This document shows, one piece after another, positions 1 through 7,075 of a DNA stretch of 9,797 bases; position 1 is the stretch's first letter, and every line of letters begins with the position of its first letter. The notes under the pieces are model-generated. The model saw only the letters and a program-made list of their open reading frames with translations, was not told where the DNA came from and ran no database searches. The DNA comes from Chthoniobacter sp. GTDB taxonomy: Bacteria > Verrucomicrobiota > Verrucomicrobiia > Chthoniobacterales > Chthoniobacteraceae. The DNA lies in NCBI GenBank assembly GCA_025352865.1, contig JANXSB010000529.1, positions 1-9,797 on the forward strand, written 5' to 3'. Both the position numbers and the translations under genes were made by a program.

Positions 1-1383
1 CTTTTTGTCGAACTCGCGCAGGTTCTCCATAACGAACTCATCCTGCGGCGCGTAGAGAAACAGCACCTCGAATTTCTTCTCGCGGAAGATCTCGAAGTAC
101 GGGCTCGCCTCCGCCGCCTCGCGGTTCGGCGCGAGCAGATAGTAGATTTCCTTTTGCGCCTCCGGCATGCGGCTCACGTAGTCCGGCAGCGAGGTCGTCT
201 TGCCCTTCTCGGTGTGCGATGACTCCGCGCGCAGCAGCTTCGCCAGCGCCTCGCGGTGCGAGTAGTCGTTGGCCACGCCCTCCTTGATGCAGTGCCCGTG
301 CTCGGCGAAAAACCTGTCGTATTTGTCCGCGTCCGTCTTGGCCTCCTCGTCGAGCCACTTGAGCACGCGCTTGGTCAGCACCTCGTTGATTTTCCGCAGC
401 AGCGCCGAGTCCTGCATGGTCTCGCGCGAGATGTTCAGCGGGATGTCCTCGCTATCCACCACGCCTTTCATAAAGCGCAGCCACTCGGGAAAGAGCGCCT
501 TCGCTTTCGACGAAATCAGCACCTTTTTGCAGTAGAGATTCACTTCGCTCTCGCTGCGCTGCATCGTCAGTTGCTCGTAGCTTTTCGGCGGGATGAAAAG
601 GAGCGCGCGAATCGCGAGCGGCGCGTCGGCGGAGAAGTGCAGCCGATACTGCGGCGGCTCGGAGTCGTGGCCGACATACTTGTAAAAGTCCGCGTATTCC
701 TCGTCGGTGATCTCGCTTTTATTCTTCGTCCACAGCGCCTGGACCGTGTTCACCGCGGTGCCGTTCAGCTCGATGGGGAACTGCACGAAATTCGAGTAGT
801 GCTTGATGATATGCTCGATCCGCGAGGCCGTGGCGAACTCGGTATCGCGTAGCTGCAGCACGATCTTTGTCCCGCGCGAAAGCTCACCCGCCTCCTCAAT
901 TTCGTAACCGGTCTTGCCGTCCGAAACCCAGACCCAGCCTTGCTCGCCGGGCAGGTACGACCGCGTGAAAACCGTGACCTTTTCCGCGACCATGAACGCC
1001 GCATAAAACCCCACGCCGAACTGCCCGATGAGCTGCGCGTCGTCCTTGCTCGCCTTGAGCTGTTCGAGAAACGCCTTTGAGCCCGAGTGCGCGATCGTGC
1101 CGAGGTTGTCGATCAGTTCGCCGTGGGTCATGCCGAGGCCGGCGTCGGTGAAAGTGATCGTCTTCGCCTGGTCGTCCGTCGCCACGCTGATCGTCAGCGC
1201 CGCGTCCGGCTCGAAGATTTCCGCGCCTGAGGTTTGCAGGAATTTCAGCTTCTCCGTCGCGTCCGCGGCGTTCGAGATGAGTTCGCGGACAAAGATTTCC
1301 TTGTCGGTGTAAAGCGAGTGGATGACCAGATCGAGCAACTGCGCGATCTCGGCCTGGAAGACGTGTTTTTCGGTCGTGGACAT
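1..1383 (-). CDS. htpG: Molecular chaperone HtpG (bacterial Hsp90), C-terminus cut by window edge
   Basis: ATP-dependent cytosolic chaperone of the Hsp90 family; it works as a dimer that binds and remodels client proteins. The frame is open from ATG 1383-1381 to base 1 (461 codons), so roughly the last 150 residues of a normal HtpG of about 610-630 aa are outside the window. Seen directly: the GHKL ATPase helix RELISNAADA at residues 33-42 (catalytic Glu34, Mg-binding Asn38), DAGLGM at 80-85, the ATP-lid region with GTIAHSGSKAF at 95-105, and QFGVGFYAAF at 121-130. The middle domain follows, with LFIPPKSYE, LYCKKVLIS and the client/ATPase loop NISRETMQ. The start gives the standard short N-terminus MSTTEKHVFQAEIAQLLDLV. 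No Shine-Dalgarno sequence is obvious. It is divergent from yebC, with 164 bp between the starts. No CIRCE element was found upstream. Confidence 0.97.
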   Translation of the reverse strand, partial: MSTTEKHVFQAEIAQLLDLVIHSLYTDKEIFVRELISNAADATEKLKFLQTSGAEIFEPDAALTISVATDDQAKTITFTDAGLGMTHGELIDNLGTIAHSGSKAFLEQLKASKDDAQLIGQFGVGFYAAFMVAEKVTVFTRSYLPGEQGWVWVSDGKTGYEIEEAGELSRGTKIVLQLRDTEFATASRIEHIIKHYSNFVQFPIELNGTAVNTVQALWTKNKSEITDEEYADFYKYVGHDSEPPQYRLHFSADAPLAIRALLFIPPKSYEQLTMQRSESEVNLYCKKVLISSKAKALFPEWLRFMKGVVDSEDIPLNISRETMQDSALLRKINEVLTKRVLKWLDEEAKTDADKYDRFFAEHGHCIKEGVANDYSHREALAKLLRAESSHTEKGKTTSLPDYVSRMPEAQKEIYYLLAPNREAAEASPYFEIFREKKFEVLFLYAPQDEFVMENLREFDKK

Positions 1384-1393
1384 AAGGGCGCGG

Positions 1394-1421
1394 AATCTAA
1401 ACACCGCGCGCCCCCACGCAA
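1394..1421 (-). promoter_or_regulatory. Weak candidate promoter for htpG
   Basis: On the minus strand TTGCGT (1421-1416) and TAGATT (1399-1394) are 16 bp apart and lie a few bases upstream of the htpG start. The -10-like box matches the sigma70 consensus at 4 of 6 positions and the -35-like box at only 3 of 6. It would give a leader of about 5 nt. A heat-shock sigma factor could use other boxes, so this is only a candidate. Confidence 0.22.
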
Positions 1422-1443
1422 GAGCGGCGCGCTTTCCCCGCTC
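1422..1443. repeat. Short inverted repeat in htpG/yebC divergent gap
   Basis: GAGCGG (1422-1427) and its complement CCGCTC (1438-1443) flank a 10-base spacer in the 164-bp gap between the htpG and yebC starts. It could be an operator or a chance palindrome in GC-rich DNA. It does not match CIRCE or another heat-shock element I know. Confidence 0.25.
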
Positions 1444-1547
1444 GAAAAGTGAGATGCGCCCGGCTGCGAACGGGGAGTTGCGGAAGGGCGGGCGGTTGCG
1501 GCAAGGTGCGCGTCCACCTTTCACCAACCCCGCATTTTCAAAACTCT

Positions 1548-2279
1548 ATGGGACGCCAATGGCTCCAAGCAAAACGTGAAGTCGCTGGCCTGAAAAAAGG
1601 CCAGATGGTCGGCAAGATCGTCAAAGAAATCATGGTCGCCGCCAAGCTCGGCGGGCCTGAACCCGACGCGAACGCGCGCCTTTTCGCCGCGGTGGAAAAG
1701 GCCCGGCGGGCGAGCGTGACGCGCGACGTCATCGAGCGCGCGATCAAGAAGGGCGCAGGGATCGGCGGGGAGAAGCTGCTCATGGATCACATTGTTTTCG
1801 AGGGCTACACGCCGCACAAAGTGCCGGTGATCGTGGAGGTGATGACGGACAACAACAACCGCACCGCGCCGGAGATGCGGCTGCTTTTCAAAAAGGGCCA
1901 GCTCGGCACGCCGGGCTCGAACAAGTTTCTTTTCGATCACGTCGGCCTCGTCGAGGCGCACCACGCGGACGCGGCGGCGGACATCGAGGGCGCGGCCATC
2001 GAGGCGGGCGCGCAGAATGTGGAGCCGCTGGCGCACGCGGAGAATGACGACATCCCGGAGGGCGTGACCGGGGCGCGCTTCATCGCCGAGCGCGCGGACC
2101 TGCATACCGTTTCGCAGTGGCTGGCGAAAAATGGCTGGACCGTGGTGACCAGCGAGCTGGGCTATGTGGCGAAAAACTTCCCCGAGCTGACCGAGCAGCA
2201 GCGCGCCGAAGTCGGCGAGTTTCTCACCGCGCTCGATGACAACGACGACGTGCATCGCGTCTGGGCGGCGCTGAAGTAG
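1548..2279 (+). CDS. yebC: YebC/PmpR (TACO1-like) family regulator
   Basis: Member of the YebC/TACO1 family. Family members have been described as DNA-binding transcriptional regulators and, more recently, as factors helping ribosomes through difficult (for example proline-rich) sequences; the sequence alone does not decide between them. The 243-aa length is normal for the family. Family signatures seen: the basic N-terminus followed by GKIVKEIMVAAKLGGPEPDANARL, the RDVIERAIKKGAG segment, and the core VIVEVMTDNNNRTAPEMR with FKKGQLG. The frame is open further upstream to ATG 1449, but the family N-terminus begins at MGRQW, so I chose ATG 1548. No Shine-Dalgarno is visible. The start differs from the common MAGHSKW form and resembles the MGR(K/Q)W variant seen in YeeN-like and, as I recall, verrucomicrobial homologues. 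It is convergent with the MFS gene, with the heptamer inverted repeat between them. Confidence 0.93.
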   Translation: MGRQWLQAKREVAGLKKGQMVGKIVKEIMVAAKLGGPEPDANARLFAAVEKARRASVTRDVIERAIKKGAGIGGEKLLMDHIVFEGYTPHKVPVIVEVMTDNNNRTAPEMRLLFKKGQLGTPGSNKFLFDHVGLVEAHHADAAADIEGAAIEAGAQNVEPLAHAENDDIPEGVTGARFIAERADLHTVSQWLAKNGWTVVTSELGYVAKNFPELTEQQRAEVGEFLTALDDNDDVHRVWAALK

Positions 2280-2282
2280 AAA

Positions 2283-2346
2283 GGATGAGTGATGAAGGAT
2301 GAATTATGAAGGGGCCGTTTCATACCTCATCCTTCATCCTTCATAC
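2283..2346. repeat. Inverted repeat made of degenerate ATGAAGG-type heptamers; likely bidirectional terminator or repeat element
   Basis: The left arm reads as degenerate heptads GGATGAG-TGATGAA-GGATGAA-TTATGAA; the right arm is the complement TTCATAC-CTCATCC-TTCATCC-TTCATAC. Bases 2292-2310 pair with 2319-2337 at 17 of 19 positions around an 8-base loop (GGGGCCGT), and weaker pairing continues outward to about 2285/2344. It sits exactly between the 3' ends of yebC and the MFS gene, so a role in ending both transcripts is plausible, although there is no T-tract. The MFS reading frame ends inside the right arm. Confidence 0.7.
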
Positions 2347-3697
2347 CTCCTCGCCCCACTCCCCGCAGCAGCGGCAGCGCGATGCTCCACGCGATGACCA
2401 CGTGAAGCAGGATGATGACGTGGAAGTACGAAAACGCCACGCCGCCAGGCAGCACCAAGCCGCCCCACGCGCGCGGAAAATGATCCTTGATCCACCCGCC
2501 CGCGAGCGCGCCGAGTGCGCCGATCACGCCAACCGTGGACCAGTGTACCGCCATCGCCACCGTGCGCCCGGCGCTGCCGGTGAAGACCTGCGTGAGCCGG
2601 AGCTGGCATAGCTGCACGCCGCCGTAAAAACCGCCGATGACGAGCGACGCCGCGCCCATCAGCACCACCGGCTGCGGCACGAGCCCGACGAGCGGCAGCC
2701 GCCACCACGCGAACGACGCGAAGAGCCACGCGAGCGTGAAGACCGGCCCAACCGCCATCAAAAAAAGCGCCACACCACGCGCGCCGAAACGGTCGATGCG
2801 ATGCCCGATCGCCGGCGCCCAGATCATCACGCCGAGCGCGGACGCGATGATGAGCCACGACGCCTGCGTGTAGCTCGCGCCGAAATTTTCCTGCAAATAC
2901 ACCACGTTGAAAAAACCGGGCGTGCTGTTCGAATAGCCGGGCAGCGCGAGCGCCGCCGTCCACGCGCCCATCGCCAGCGTGAGGCGGCGGAAATCGCGAT
3001 CGCGCATCGGCGCGGCGAGCCTTTTCCAAAATGAAACCCCCGGCGCGCTCCGCGTGGGCGCGGGCTCGACGACCGCGAGATGCACCGCGATGTCCGCCAC
3101 GCCCAGCACCGTGGCCACGGCGAAGACAAGCGAGAAGCCGAGCAGCGCGTGCGGCGCATGATTCCAGAAATCCAGCGCCCAGCCGAACGCCAGCGCCGCC
3201 ACCACCATGCACACCGCCAGCAGCCGCGCGCGCACTCCCCAAAACCGCCCCGCGCGCTGCGCCGGCAGCAGGTCCGCCATCCAGCTCAGCCACGGCGCGG
3301 TGCCCGCCTGACCGAGCATCTCGCTCACGCCGAGCACGGCGATCAGCAGCACAGGCCACCACGCTTTTCCCTGCGGCCAGACCCACGGCAGCAGCGCCGG
3401 GACCAGCCACAGCAGCCGGTGCGTCACCGCCACCGCCGCCCAAAACGGCTTCCGCCTTTCCAGCCGCTCCACGAGAAACGCCGAGGGAATCTGCGCGAGC
3501 AGCGCGAACTGCCGCACCGCGCCCATCAGCCCGAGTTGGAAACCCGTGGCCTGCACCGCCTGGAGAAAAAGCGGCAGCGGCGTGCCGTAGGCCGCGCCGA
3601 TCCAAAACGTGCCAAACGCGCCCGCCGCGATGTTCAGCCACATCCCCCGCTCCACCGCGCGGTCGGAGAGGGCCGCTGGCAAAGGCTCGCCGGGCAT
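2327..3697 (-). CDS. Major facilitator superfamily transporter
   Basis: Inner-membrane secondary transporter with about twelve hydrophobic segments over 456 residues, the usual MFS size. The two six-helix halves are separated by a charged loop around residues 210-235 (PAPTRSAPG to APMRDRDFRR). MFS-like features are the cytoplasmic loop PAQRAGRFWGVRARL after helix 4 and GHRIDRFGARG between helices 8 and 9. The substrate cannot be read from the sequence. I chose ATG 3697 (MPGEPLPAALSDRAVERG), which has a weak GGGTGG ahead of it. A GTG at 3736, 3 bp after the lipoprotein stop, would add 13 residues and couple translation. It is last in the run mntR, mutarotase-like, lipoprotein, MFS. The final residues GMKDEG are encoded by the heptamer repeat at 2327-2350, so the tail is probably not functional protein sequence. 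Confidence 0.88.
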   Translation of the reverse strand: MPGEPLPAALSDRAVERGMWLNIAAGAFGTFWIGAAYGTPLPLFLQAVQATGFQLGLMGAVRQFALLAQIPSAFLVERLERRKPFWAAVAVTHRLLWLVPALLPWVWPQGKAWWPVLLIAVLGVSEMLGQAGTAPWLSWMADLLPAQRAGRFWGVRARLLAVCMVVAALAFGWALDFWNHAPHALLGFSLVFAVATVLGVADIAVHLAVVEPAPTRSAPGVSFWKRLAAPMRDRDFRRLTLAMGAWTAALALPGYSNSTPGFFNVVYLQENFGASYTQASWLIIASALGVMIWAPAIGHRIDRFGARGVALFLMAVGPVFTLAWLFASFAWWRLPLVGLVPQPVVLMGAASLVIGGFYGGVQLCQLRLTQVFTGSAGRTVAMAVHWSTVGVIGALGALAGGWIKDHFPRAWGGLVLPGGVAFSYFHVIILLHVVIAWSIALPLLRGVGRGGMKDEG

Positions 3698-3739
3698 CAC
3701 GCCACCCGCCCGCCCGACGCGCGACGTTTCACCCACCGC

Positions 3740-4216
3740 TCAATACGGATGCGCGATCACGCGCCGCTCGGGGTTCGTCGCGCCCGCCGCCTTGTAGATA
3801 TTGCCCGGCGAGACGTTCTTCAGCTCATAGCCTTTGAGCACAAACTCGGGGTAAAATCCATTGCTCGCCGGCTCATAGACGCGCTGGCCGGAGAAGTCGC
3901 CGAAGATCTTGTATTCGTAGTTGTTGTCGCTTCCGAGTTTCCCCAGCTCGCGGTCGGGCGCGAGCTTGGTGTTTTCATTCATCATCACGAGCACGGCGCT
4001 GCTCCACGGCTCGCCGGGCTTGCGCACCCAACCCCAGAATTTGTAGTCCACTTTGTAATAGCGTCGGCCGATGAAGTAGCTGCCGGGCTGCTCGTTTTTC
4101 AGCTCGGCGAGCATCGCCTGACGCGACGCGCCCTGCGGATCAGCCGTGGCGCAGCCGCTGAAGATGGCGAGGGTGAAAACGAGCGGCAGGAGAGCGAGGA
4201 GACGGCGCAGGAACAT
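3740..4216 (-). CDS. Putative lipoprotein of unknown function
   Basis: Small exported protein of 158 aa that I do not recognise. The start ATG 4216 gives a clean lipoprotein signal: basic FLRR, hydrophobic LLALLPLVFTLAIF, then lipobox FSGC with the lipidated Cys at residue 22. Ala at +2 fits transport to the outer membrane by the enterobacterial rule, which may not hold here. The mature part (about 137 aa) is rich in aromatic residues (YFIGRRYYKVDYKFWGWVRK, about residues 47-66) and looks like a compact periplasmic domain; no catalytic motif is evident. The frame is open upstream to 4267, but that would bury the signal peptide and overlap the previous gene. It lies 11 bp after the mutarotase-like gene and just before the MFS gene, so it is probably cotranscribed. 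Confidence 0.8.
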   Translation of the reverse strand: MFLRRLLALLPLVFTLAIFSGCATADPQGASRQAMLAELKNEQPGSYFIGRRYYKVDYKFWGWVRKPGEPWSSAVLVMMNENTKLAPDRELGKLGSDNNYEYKIFGDFSGQRVYEPASNGFYPEFVLKGYELKNVSPGNIYKAAGATNPERRVIAHPY

Positions 4217-4227
4217 GGGATGAGTTT

Positions 4228-5139
4228 TCACGGGAGACCGATTTTGGCGAGGAAAGGCGCGAGCCATTCGGCGAGCGCAGGTTCTTTCAGCGAGTCGGGT
4301 TCGGGCAGCGAGCCAAAGAGCCGCCAGCCCTCGGTGTGGCCCACGCTTTCGCCCGGCGCGAGCGTGCGCAGCGGAGAAAGAGTTTCCATTTCGAGCATCT
4401 GCGCGTTCGAGAACGTCTCGAAGTTGCAGCCGAAATCGGGATACGTCGCGCCCTCCTCAAAGGCGACCGTCTTGATGAAAAGCGCGCTGCGCATGAGGTA
4501 GCCGACCCAGCCCATGCGATGCCGCAGGCCGAGCTTCGTCGGCGGCGTGTGCGCCGTCTGCCGCAGCGTGATGAACTCGCGGCCCCAGCGCCAGCGGTCG
4601 TCGGAAGTGTCGGTGTACGGCCAGAGCACGAGCATGCGATTCGGCAGCAAATCGCGCGGATGTTCGCCGAGCGGCGGGCGCGGGATGATCTCCAGCCCGC
4701 CGGGCTCCATGACCGTGATGCCCCACGTCGCCAGCGTCACCGGCTCCGCGCCGAGATTTGTGGCGCGGTGCGCGAGCGTCACCGCAGAGGTCTCCGCGGC
4801 GAGCGTGATCGTCAGCTCTTTTTTGATCCCGCCCACGATGCTTTCGAGGCGCACGCCGTCGGCCAGCAGTTCGGAATGCACCGGCACATTGTCCGGCAAA
4901 TACGTGCGCTCATTTTCCGGCGAGAGCCACAGACGATGCCCGCCGCGCCCGACAAAGTGATCCTCGCCGCTTTTGCCCAGCTCCTCGGCGTTCGTCTTGA
5001 GCACGTTCTTTCCGCCCGGCAGATGCTGGTAGGAAATGATGCGCGGCCCGACATCGAGCGTGACGATCATCTCGGCATGTTCGTTCGCGATGCGGAGGCA
5101 GTTCGCCCAGCCGCCAAATTCCATTTTTTCAATTTTCAT
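4228..5139 (-). CDS. Conserved protein, probable galactose-mutarotase-like (aldose epimerase-type) fold
   Basis: A 303-aa cytoplasmic protein with no signal peptide. The opening pattern (GGWANCLRIANEHAEMIVTL, then DVGPRIISY, at residues 9-37) and GGHRLWLSPE (66-75, with His68, Arg69 and Glu75 as candidate sugar-site residues) resemble the beta-sandwich proteins of the aldose 1-epimerase/galactose mutarotase superfamily and related DUF families. Further candidates are LATWGITVMEPGG and PDFGCNFETFSN. I infer a fold rather than a reaction: carbohydrate binding or epimerisation is possible but unproven. The start ATG 5139 overlaps the end of mntR by 11 bp, so the two are likely translationally coupled. 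Why a sugar-fold protein should follow a manganese regulator is not clear. Confidence 0.75.
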   Translation of the reverse strand: MKIEKMEFGGWANCLRIANEHAEMIVTLDVGPRIISYQHLPGGKNVLKTNAEELGKSGEDHFVGRGGHRLWLSPENERTYLPDNVPVHSELLADGVRLESIVGGIKKELTITLAAETSAVTLAHRATNLGAEPVTLATWGITVMEPGGLEIIPRPPLGEHPRDLLPNRMLVLWPYTDTSDDRWRWGREFITLRQTAHTPPTKLGLRHRMGWVGYLMRSALFIKTVAFEEGATYPDFGCNFETFSNAQMLEMETLSPLRTLAPGESVGHTEGWRLFGSLPEPDSLKEPALAEWLAPFLAKIGLP

Positions 5140-5572
5140 GGCTTTGCTTCTGCACCTTCGCGAGCAGCGCGGGCTGCCGCTGGAGATGCTGGGTCAGCGC
5201 CTGAATGGCGCGGAGGGTCGGGGGGCTGATGTGGTGTTCCATGCCTTCGACATCGTGATAGATGACCTCGTCATCGAGTCCAAGGAGTTTGAGGAAATCC
5301 GTCAGCAACTGGTGCCGCCGCGTGATGTTCCGCGCGAGCGCCTCACCCGCCGTGGTCAGAATGAGGCCGCGGTATTTCTCGTAGTTCAGCAGCCCCTCGG
5401 CATCGAGCCGCTGGACCATGTTCGTCACGCTGGCCTGCGAGATTTTCAGACTCTGCGCGATGTCCACCACGCGGGCGTAGCCCTTCGTATTGATCAGCTC
5501 GAGGATGCGTTCGAGGTAATCCTCCACCGCCTGCGAGGCGGCGGTCGGGGCGGTGGCTTTGGCGGCGGGCAT
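5129..5572 (-). CDS. mntR: Manganese-dependent transcriptional repressor MntR (DtxR family)
   Basis: Metal-sensing DNA-binding repressor; with Mn(II) bound it is expected to bind operators of manganese uptake genes. The 147-aa length equals the short MntR type, lacking the SH3-like C-terminal domain of DtxR/IdeR. An N-terminal winged helix-turn-helix (GYARVVDIAQSLKISQASVT, residues 31-50, wing NYEKYRGLILT) precedes the dimerisation region RRHQLLTDFL and DVEGMEHH. Aligned from memory with Bacillus subtilis MntR, all six metal ligands are kept: Asp18, Glu21, His87, Glu109, Glu112 and His113. The first 14 residues are a low-complexity Ala-rich extension. It is divergent from mntH across a 109-bp control region, overlaps the next gene by 11 bp, and shows no Shine-Dalgarno; the leader may be very short. 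Confidence 0.95.
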   Translation of the reverse strand: MPAAKATAPTAASQAVEDYLERILELINTKGYARVVDIAQSLKISQASVTNMVQRLDAEGLLNYEKYRGLILTTAGEALARNITRRHQLLTDFLKLLGLDDEVIYHDVEGMEHHISPPTLRAIQALTQHLQRQPALLAKVQKQSHEN

Positions 5573-5581
5573 TTGCGAGCG

Positions 5582-5610
5582 AGGCTAGGAGGCTGGGAAA
5601 ATCCCGTCAA
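5582..5610 (-). promoter_or_regulatory. Candidate mntR promoter
   Basis: On the minus strand TTGACG (5610-5605) and TAGCCT (5587-5582) are separated by 17 bp. The -35 box is good (5 of 6), the -10 box poor (3 of 6). Transcription would start within a few bases of the mntR ATG, implying a nearly leaderless message, which fits the missing ribosome binding site. The evidence is weak. Confidence 0.28.
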
Positions 5611-5629
5611 GGAAACGGAATTTTGTCCG

Positions 5630-5658
5630 TTGACACATTTCTAGGAATGGACAATAAA
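5630..5658 (+). promoter_or_regulatory. mntH promoter (-35 TTGACA, -10 AATAAA)
   Basis: A perfect TTGACA at 5630-5635 is followed after 17 bp by AATAAA at 5653-5658, matching TATAAT at 4 of 6 positions. Transcription should start near 5665, about 17 nt before the mntH ATG. The -10 hexamer overlaps the left end of the DtxR-type operator, so a bound repressor would directly block RNA polymerase. Confidence 0.65.
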
Positions 5659-5673
5659 GTTAGCCCAACCTAA
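5655..5673 (+). promoter_or_regulatory. DtxR/IdeR-type operator (putative MntR box)
   Basis: The 19-mer TAAAGTTAGCCCAACCTAA matches the classical DtxR/IdeR consensus TTAGGTTAGSCTAACCTAA (S = G or C) at about 15-16 of 19 positions and is itself partly palindromic (6 of 9 base pairs about position 5664). It lies 8 bp before the mntH start, across the -10 box and the predicted transcription start. The adjacent mntR product is the obvious ligand-dependent binder. The match was made by eye against a remembered consensus. Confidence 0.7.
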
Positions 5674-5681
5674 TTCCTGCC

Positions 5682-7061
5682 ATGCCTGCCCCACCCGAAC
5701 CCACCCTCGCCCCAGCGCCCGCCGACGGCTGGCGGCGGCAAAGCGGGGACTCGCTCCCCGAGGTCTTCCGCTCCGTGCCGGTGCCGCAGGGCGCGTCCTT
5801 TTGGAAAAAGATCGCCGCCTTCGCCGGCCCCGGCTTTCTCGTCTCCGTGGGCTACATGGATCCCGGCAACTGGGCCACCGACCTCGCCGGCGGCGCGAAG
5901 TACGGCTACACGCTCCTCTCGGTCATCCTCATCTCGAACCTGATGGCCATCCTCCTCCAGCACCTCTGCGTGAAGCTCGGCGTCGTCACCGGCCGCGACC
6001 TCGCGCAAGCCTGCCGCGATTCCTATTCGCGGCCCGCCGTCTGGTCGCTCTGGCTGCTCTGCGAGGCGGCCATCGCCGCATGCGATCTCGCGGAAGTCGT
6101 CGGCTCCGCTATCGGCTTGCAGCTCCTTTTCGGCATCCCGCTCATCTGGGGTTGCGTCATCACTTCGCTCGATGTGCTCATCGTTCTCTTCCTGCAAAAC
6201 AAAGGCTTCCGCTACGTCGAGGCGCTCGTCATCGCCGTCATCCTCACCATCGGCGGATGTTTTCTCGCCGAGCTGATTTTTGCCAAACCCGACCTCGGCG
6301 GCATCGCCTTCGGCTTCATCCCGTCGGCGGATATTTTGAAAAATCGCGAGATGCTCTTCGTCGCCATAGGCATCCTCGGTGCCACGGTCATGCCGCATAA
6401 TCTCTACCTCCACAGCTCCATCGTGCAGACACGCAACTTCGAGCGCACGCCCGCCGGCAAAGCCGAGGCGATCAAGTTCGCCAGCATCGACTCGACCTTC
6501 GCGCTCATGTTCGCGCTCTTCATCAATGGCGGCATCCTCATCCTCGCCGCCGCCGCGTTTCATTTCACGGGTCATCAGGACGTGGCGGAAATCCAGAGCG
6601 CCTACCAGCTCCTCAGCCCCACGCTCGGCGTCGGCATCGCCAGCACGCTCTTCGCGCTCGCGCTCCTCGCCAGCGGACAAAACTCCACGCTTACCGGCAC
6701 GCTCGCCGGGCAGATCGTCATGGAAGGCTTTCTCAACATCCGCCTCGCGCCGTGGCTGCGCCGGCTCATCACGCGCCTCATCGCCATCGTCCCAGCGGTC
6801 TGCGTCATCGGCTTTTTCGGCGAAGGCCGCACCACCGATCTGCTCATCTGGAGCCAGGTGATCTTGAGCATGCAACTCGGCTTCGCCGTCATCCCGCTGC
6901 TCCTTTTCACCGGCGACCGCGTGAAGATGGGAGCGTTCGCAAACCCGCTCTGGATCAAGATTCTCGCCTGGACCTCGGCGGCGATCATCGTCGTTCTCAA
7001 TGTGAAACTCCTGTTTGATTTCTTCGCGCCGCAGTCGTGGCAGGATGCGCTCGGCTTCTAA
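5682..7061 (+). CDS. mntH: NRAMP-family Mn(II)/divalent metal transporter MntH
   Basis: Inner-membrane proton-coupled importer of Mn(II) and possibly Fe(II). The 459-aa chain has about eleven hydrophobic helices. The two metal-binding signatures are intact: DPGN in helix 1 (Asp60-Pro-Gly-Asn63) and MPHN in helix 6 (Met237 to Asn240), inside GATVMPHNLYLHSS. The Met marks a transition-metal rather than magnesium-type NRAMP. Also seen are the helix-3 to helix-4 region CEAAIAACDLAEVVGSAIGL and the loop GQNSTLTGTLAGQIVMEGFL characteristic of the family. An N-terminal Pro/Ala-rich tail of about 40 residues precedes helix 1. No Shine-Dalgarno sequence is evident. Its promoter carries a DtxR-type operator and mntR is divergent, so repression by manganese is expected. 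The usp gene follows after 14 bp. Confidence 0.96.
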   Translation: MPAPPEPTLAPAPADGWRRQSGDSLPEVFRSVPVPQGASFWKKIAAFAGPGFLVSVGYMDPGNWATDLAGGAKYGYTLLSVILISNLMAILLQHLCVKLGVVTGRDLAQACRDSYSRPAVWSLWLLCEAAIAACDLAEVVGSAIGLQLLFGIPLIWGCVITSLDVLIVLFLQNKGFRYVEALVIAVILTIGGCFLAELIFAKPDLGGIAFGFIPSADILKNREMLFVAIGILGATVMPHNLYLHSSIVQTRNFERTPAGKAEAIKFASIDSTFALMFALFINGGILILAAAAFHFTGHQDVAEIQSAYQLLSPTLGVGIASTLFALALLASGQNSTLTGTLAGQIVMEGFLNIRLAPWLRRLITRLIAIVPAVCVIGFFGEGRTTDLLIWSQVILSMQLGFAVIPLLLFTGDRVKMGAFANPLWIKILAWTSAAIIVVLNVKLLFDFFAPQSWQDALGF

Positions 7062-7075
7062 AAAAATCACCCGCC

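Noticed and set aside
1477..1501. Direct repeat GTTGCGG twice, 18 bp apart start to start, upstream of yebC
   Set aside because: Only 7 bp in GC-rich DNA, no symmetry or further copies; easily due to chance.
1449..1547. 33-codon N-terminal extension of yebC
   Set aside because: Sequence MRCARLRTGSCGRAGG is unlike any YebC N-terminus; the family start MGRQW lies at 1548.
4217..4267. Upstream start for the lipoprotein
   Set aside because: Would place 17 residues before the signal peptide and overlap the previous gene by 40 bp; ATG 4216 gives a textbook lipoprotein signal.
3080..4501. Long plus-strand open frame (about 470 codons) opposite the MFS, lipoprotein and mutarotase-like genes
   Set aside because: Arg/His/Pro-rich product with no domain, antisense to three genes with clear protein signatures; a typical open frame opposite GC-rich coding DNA.
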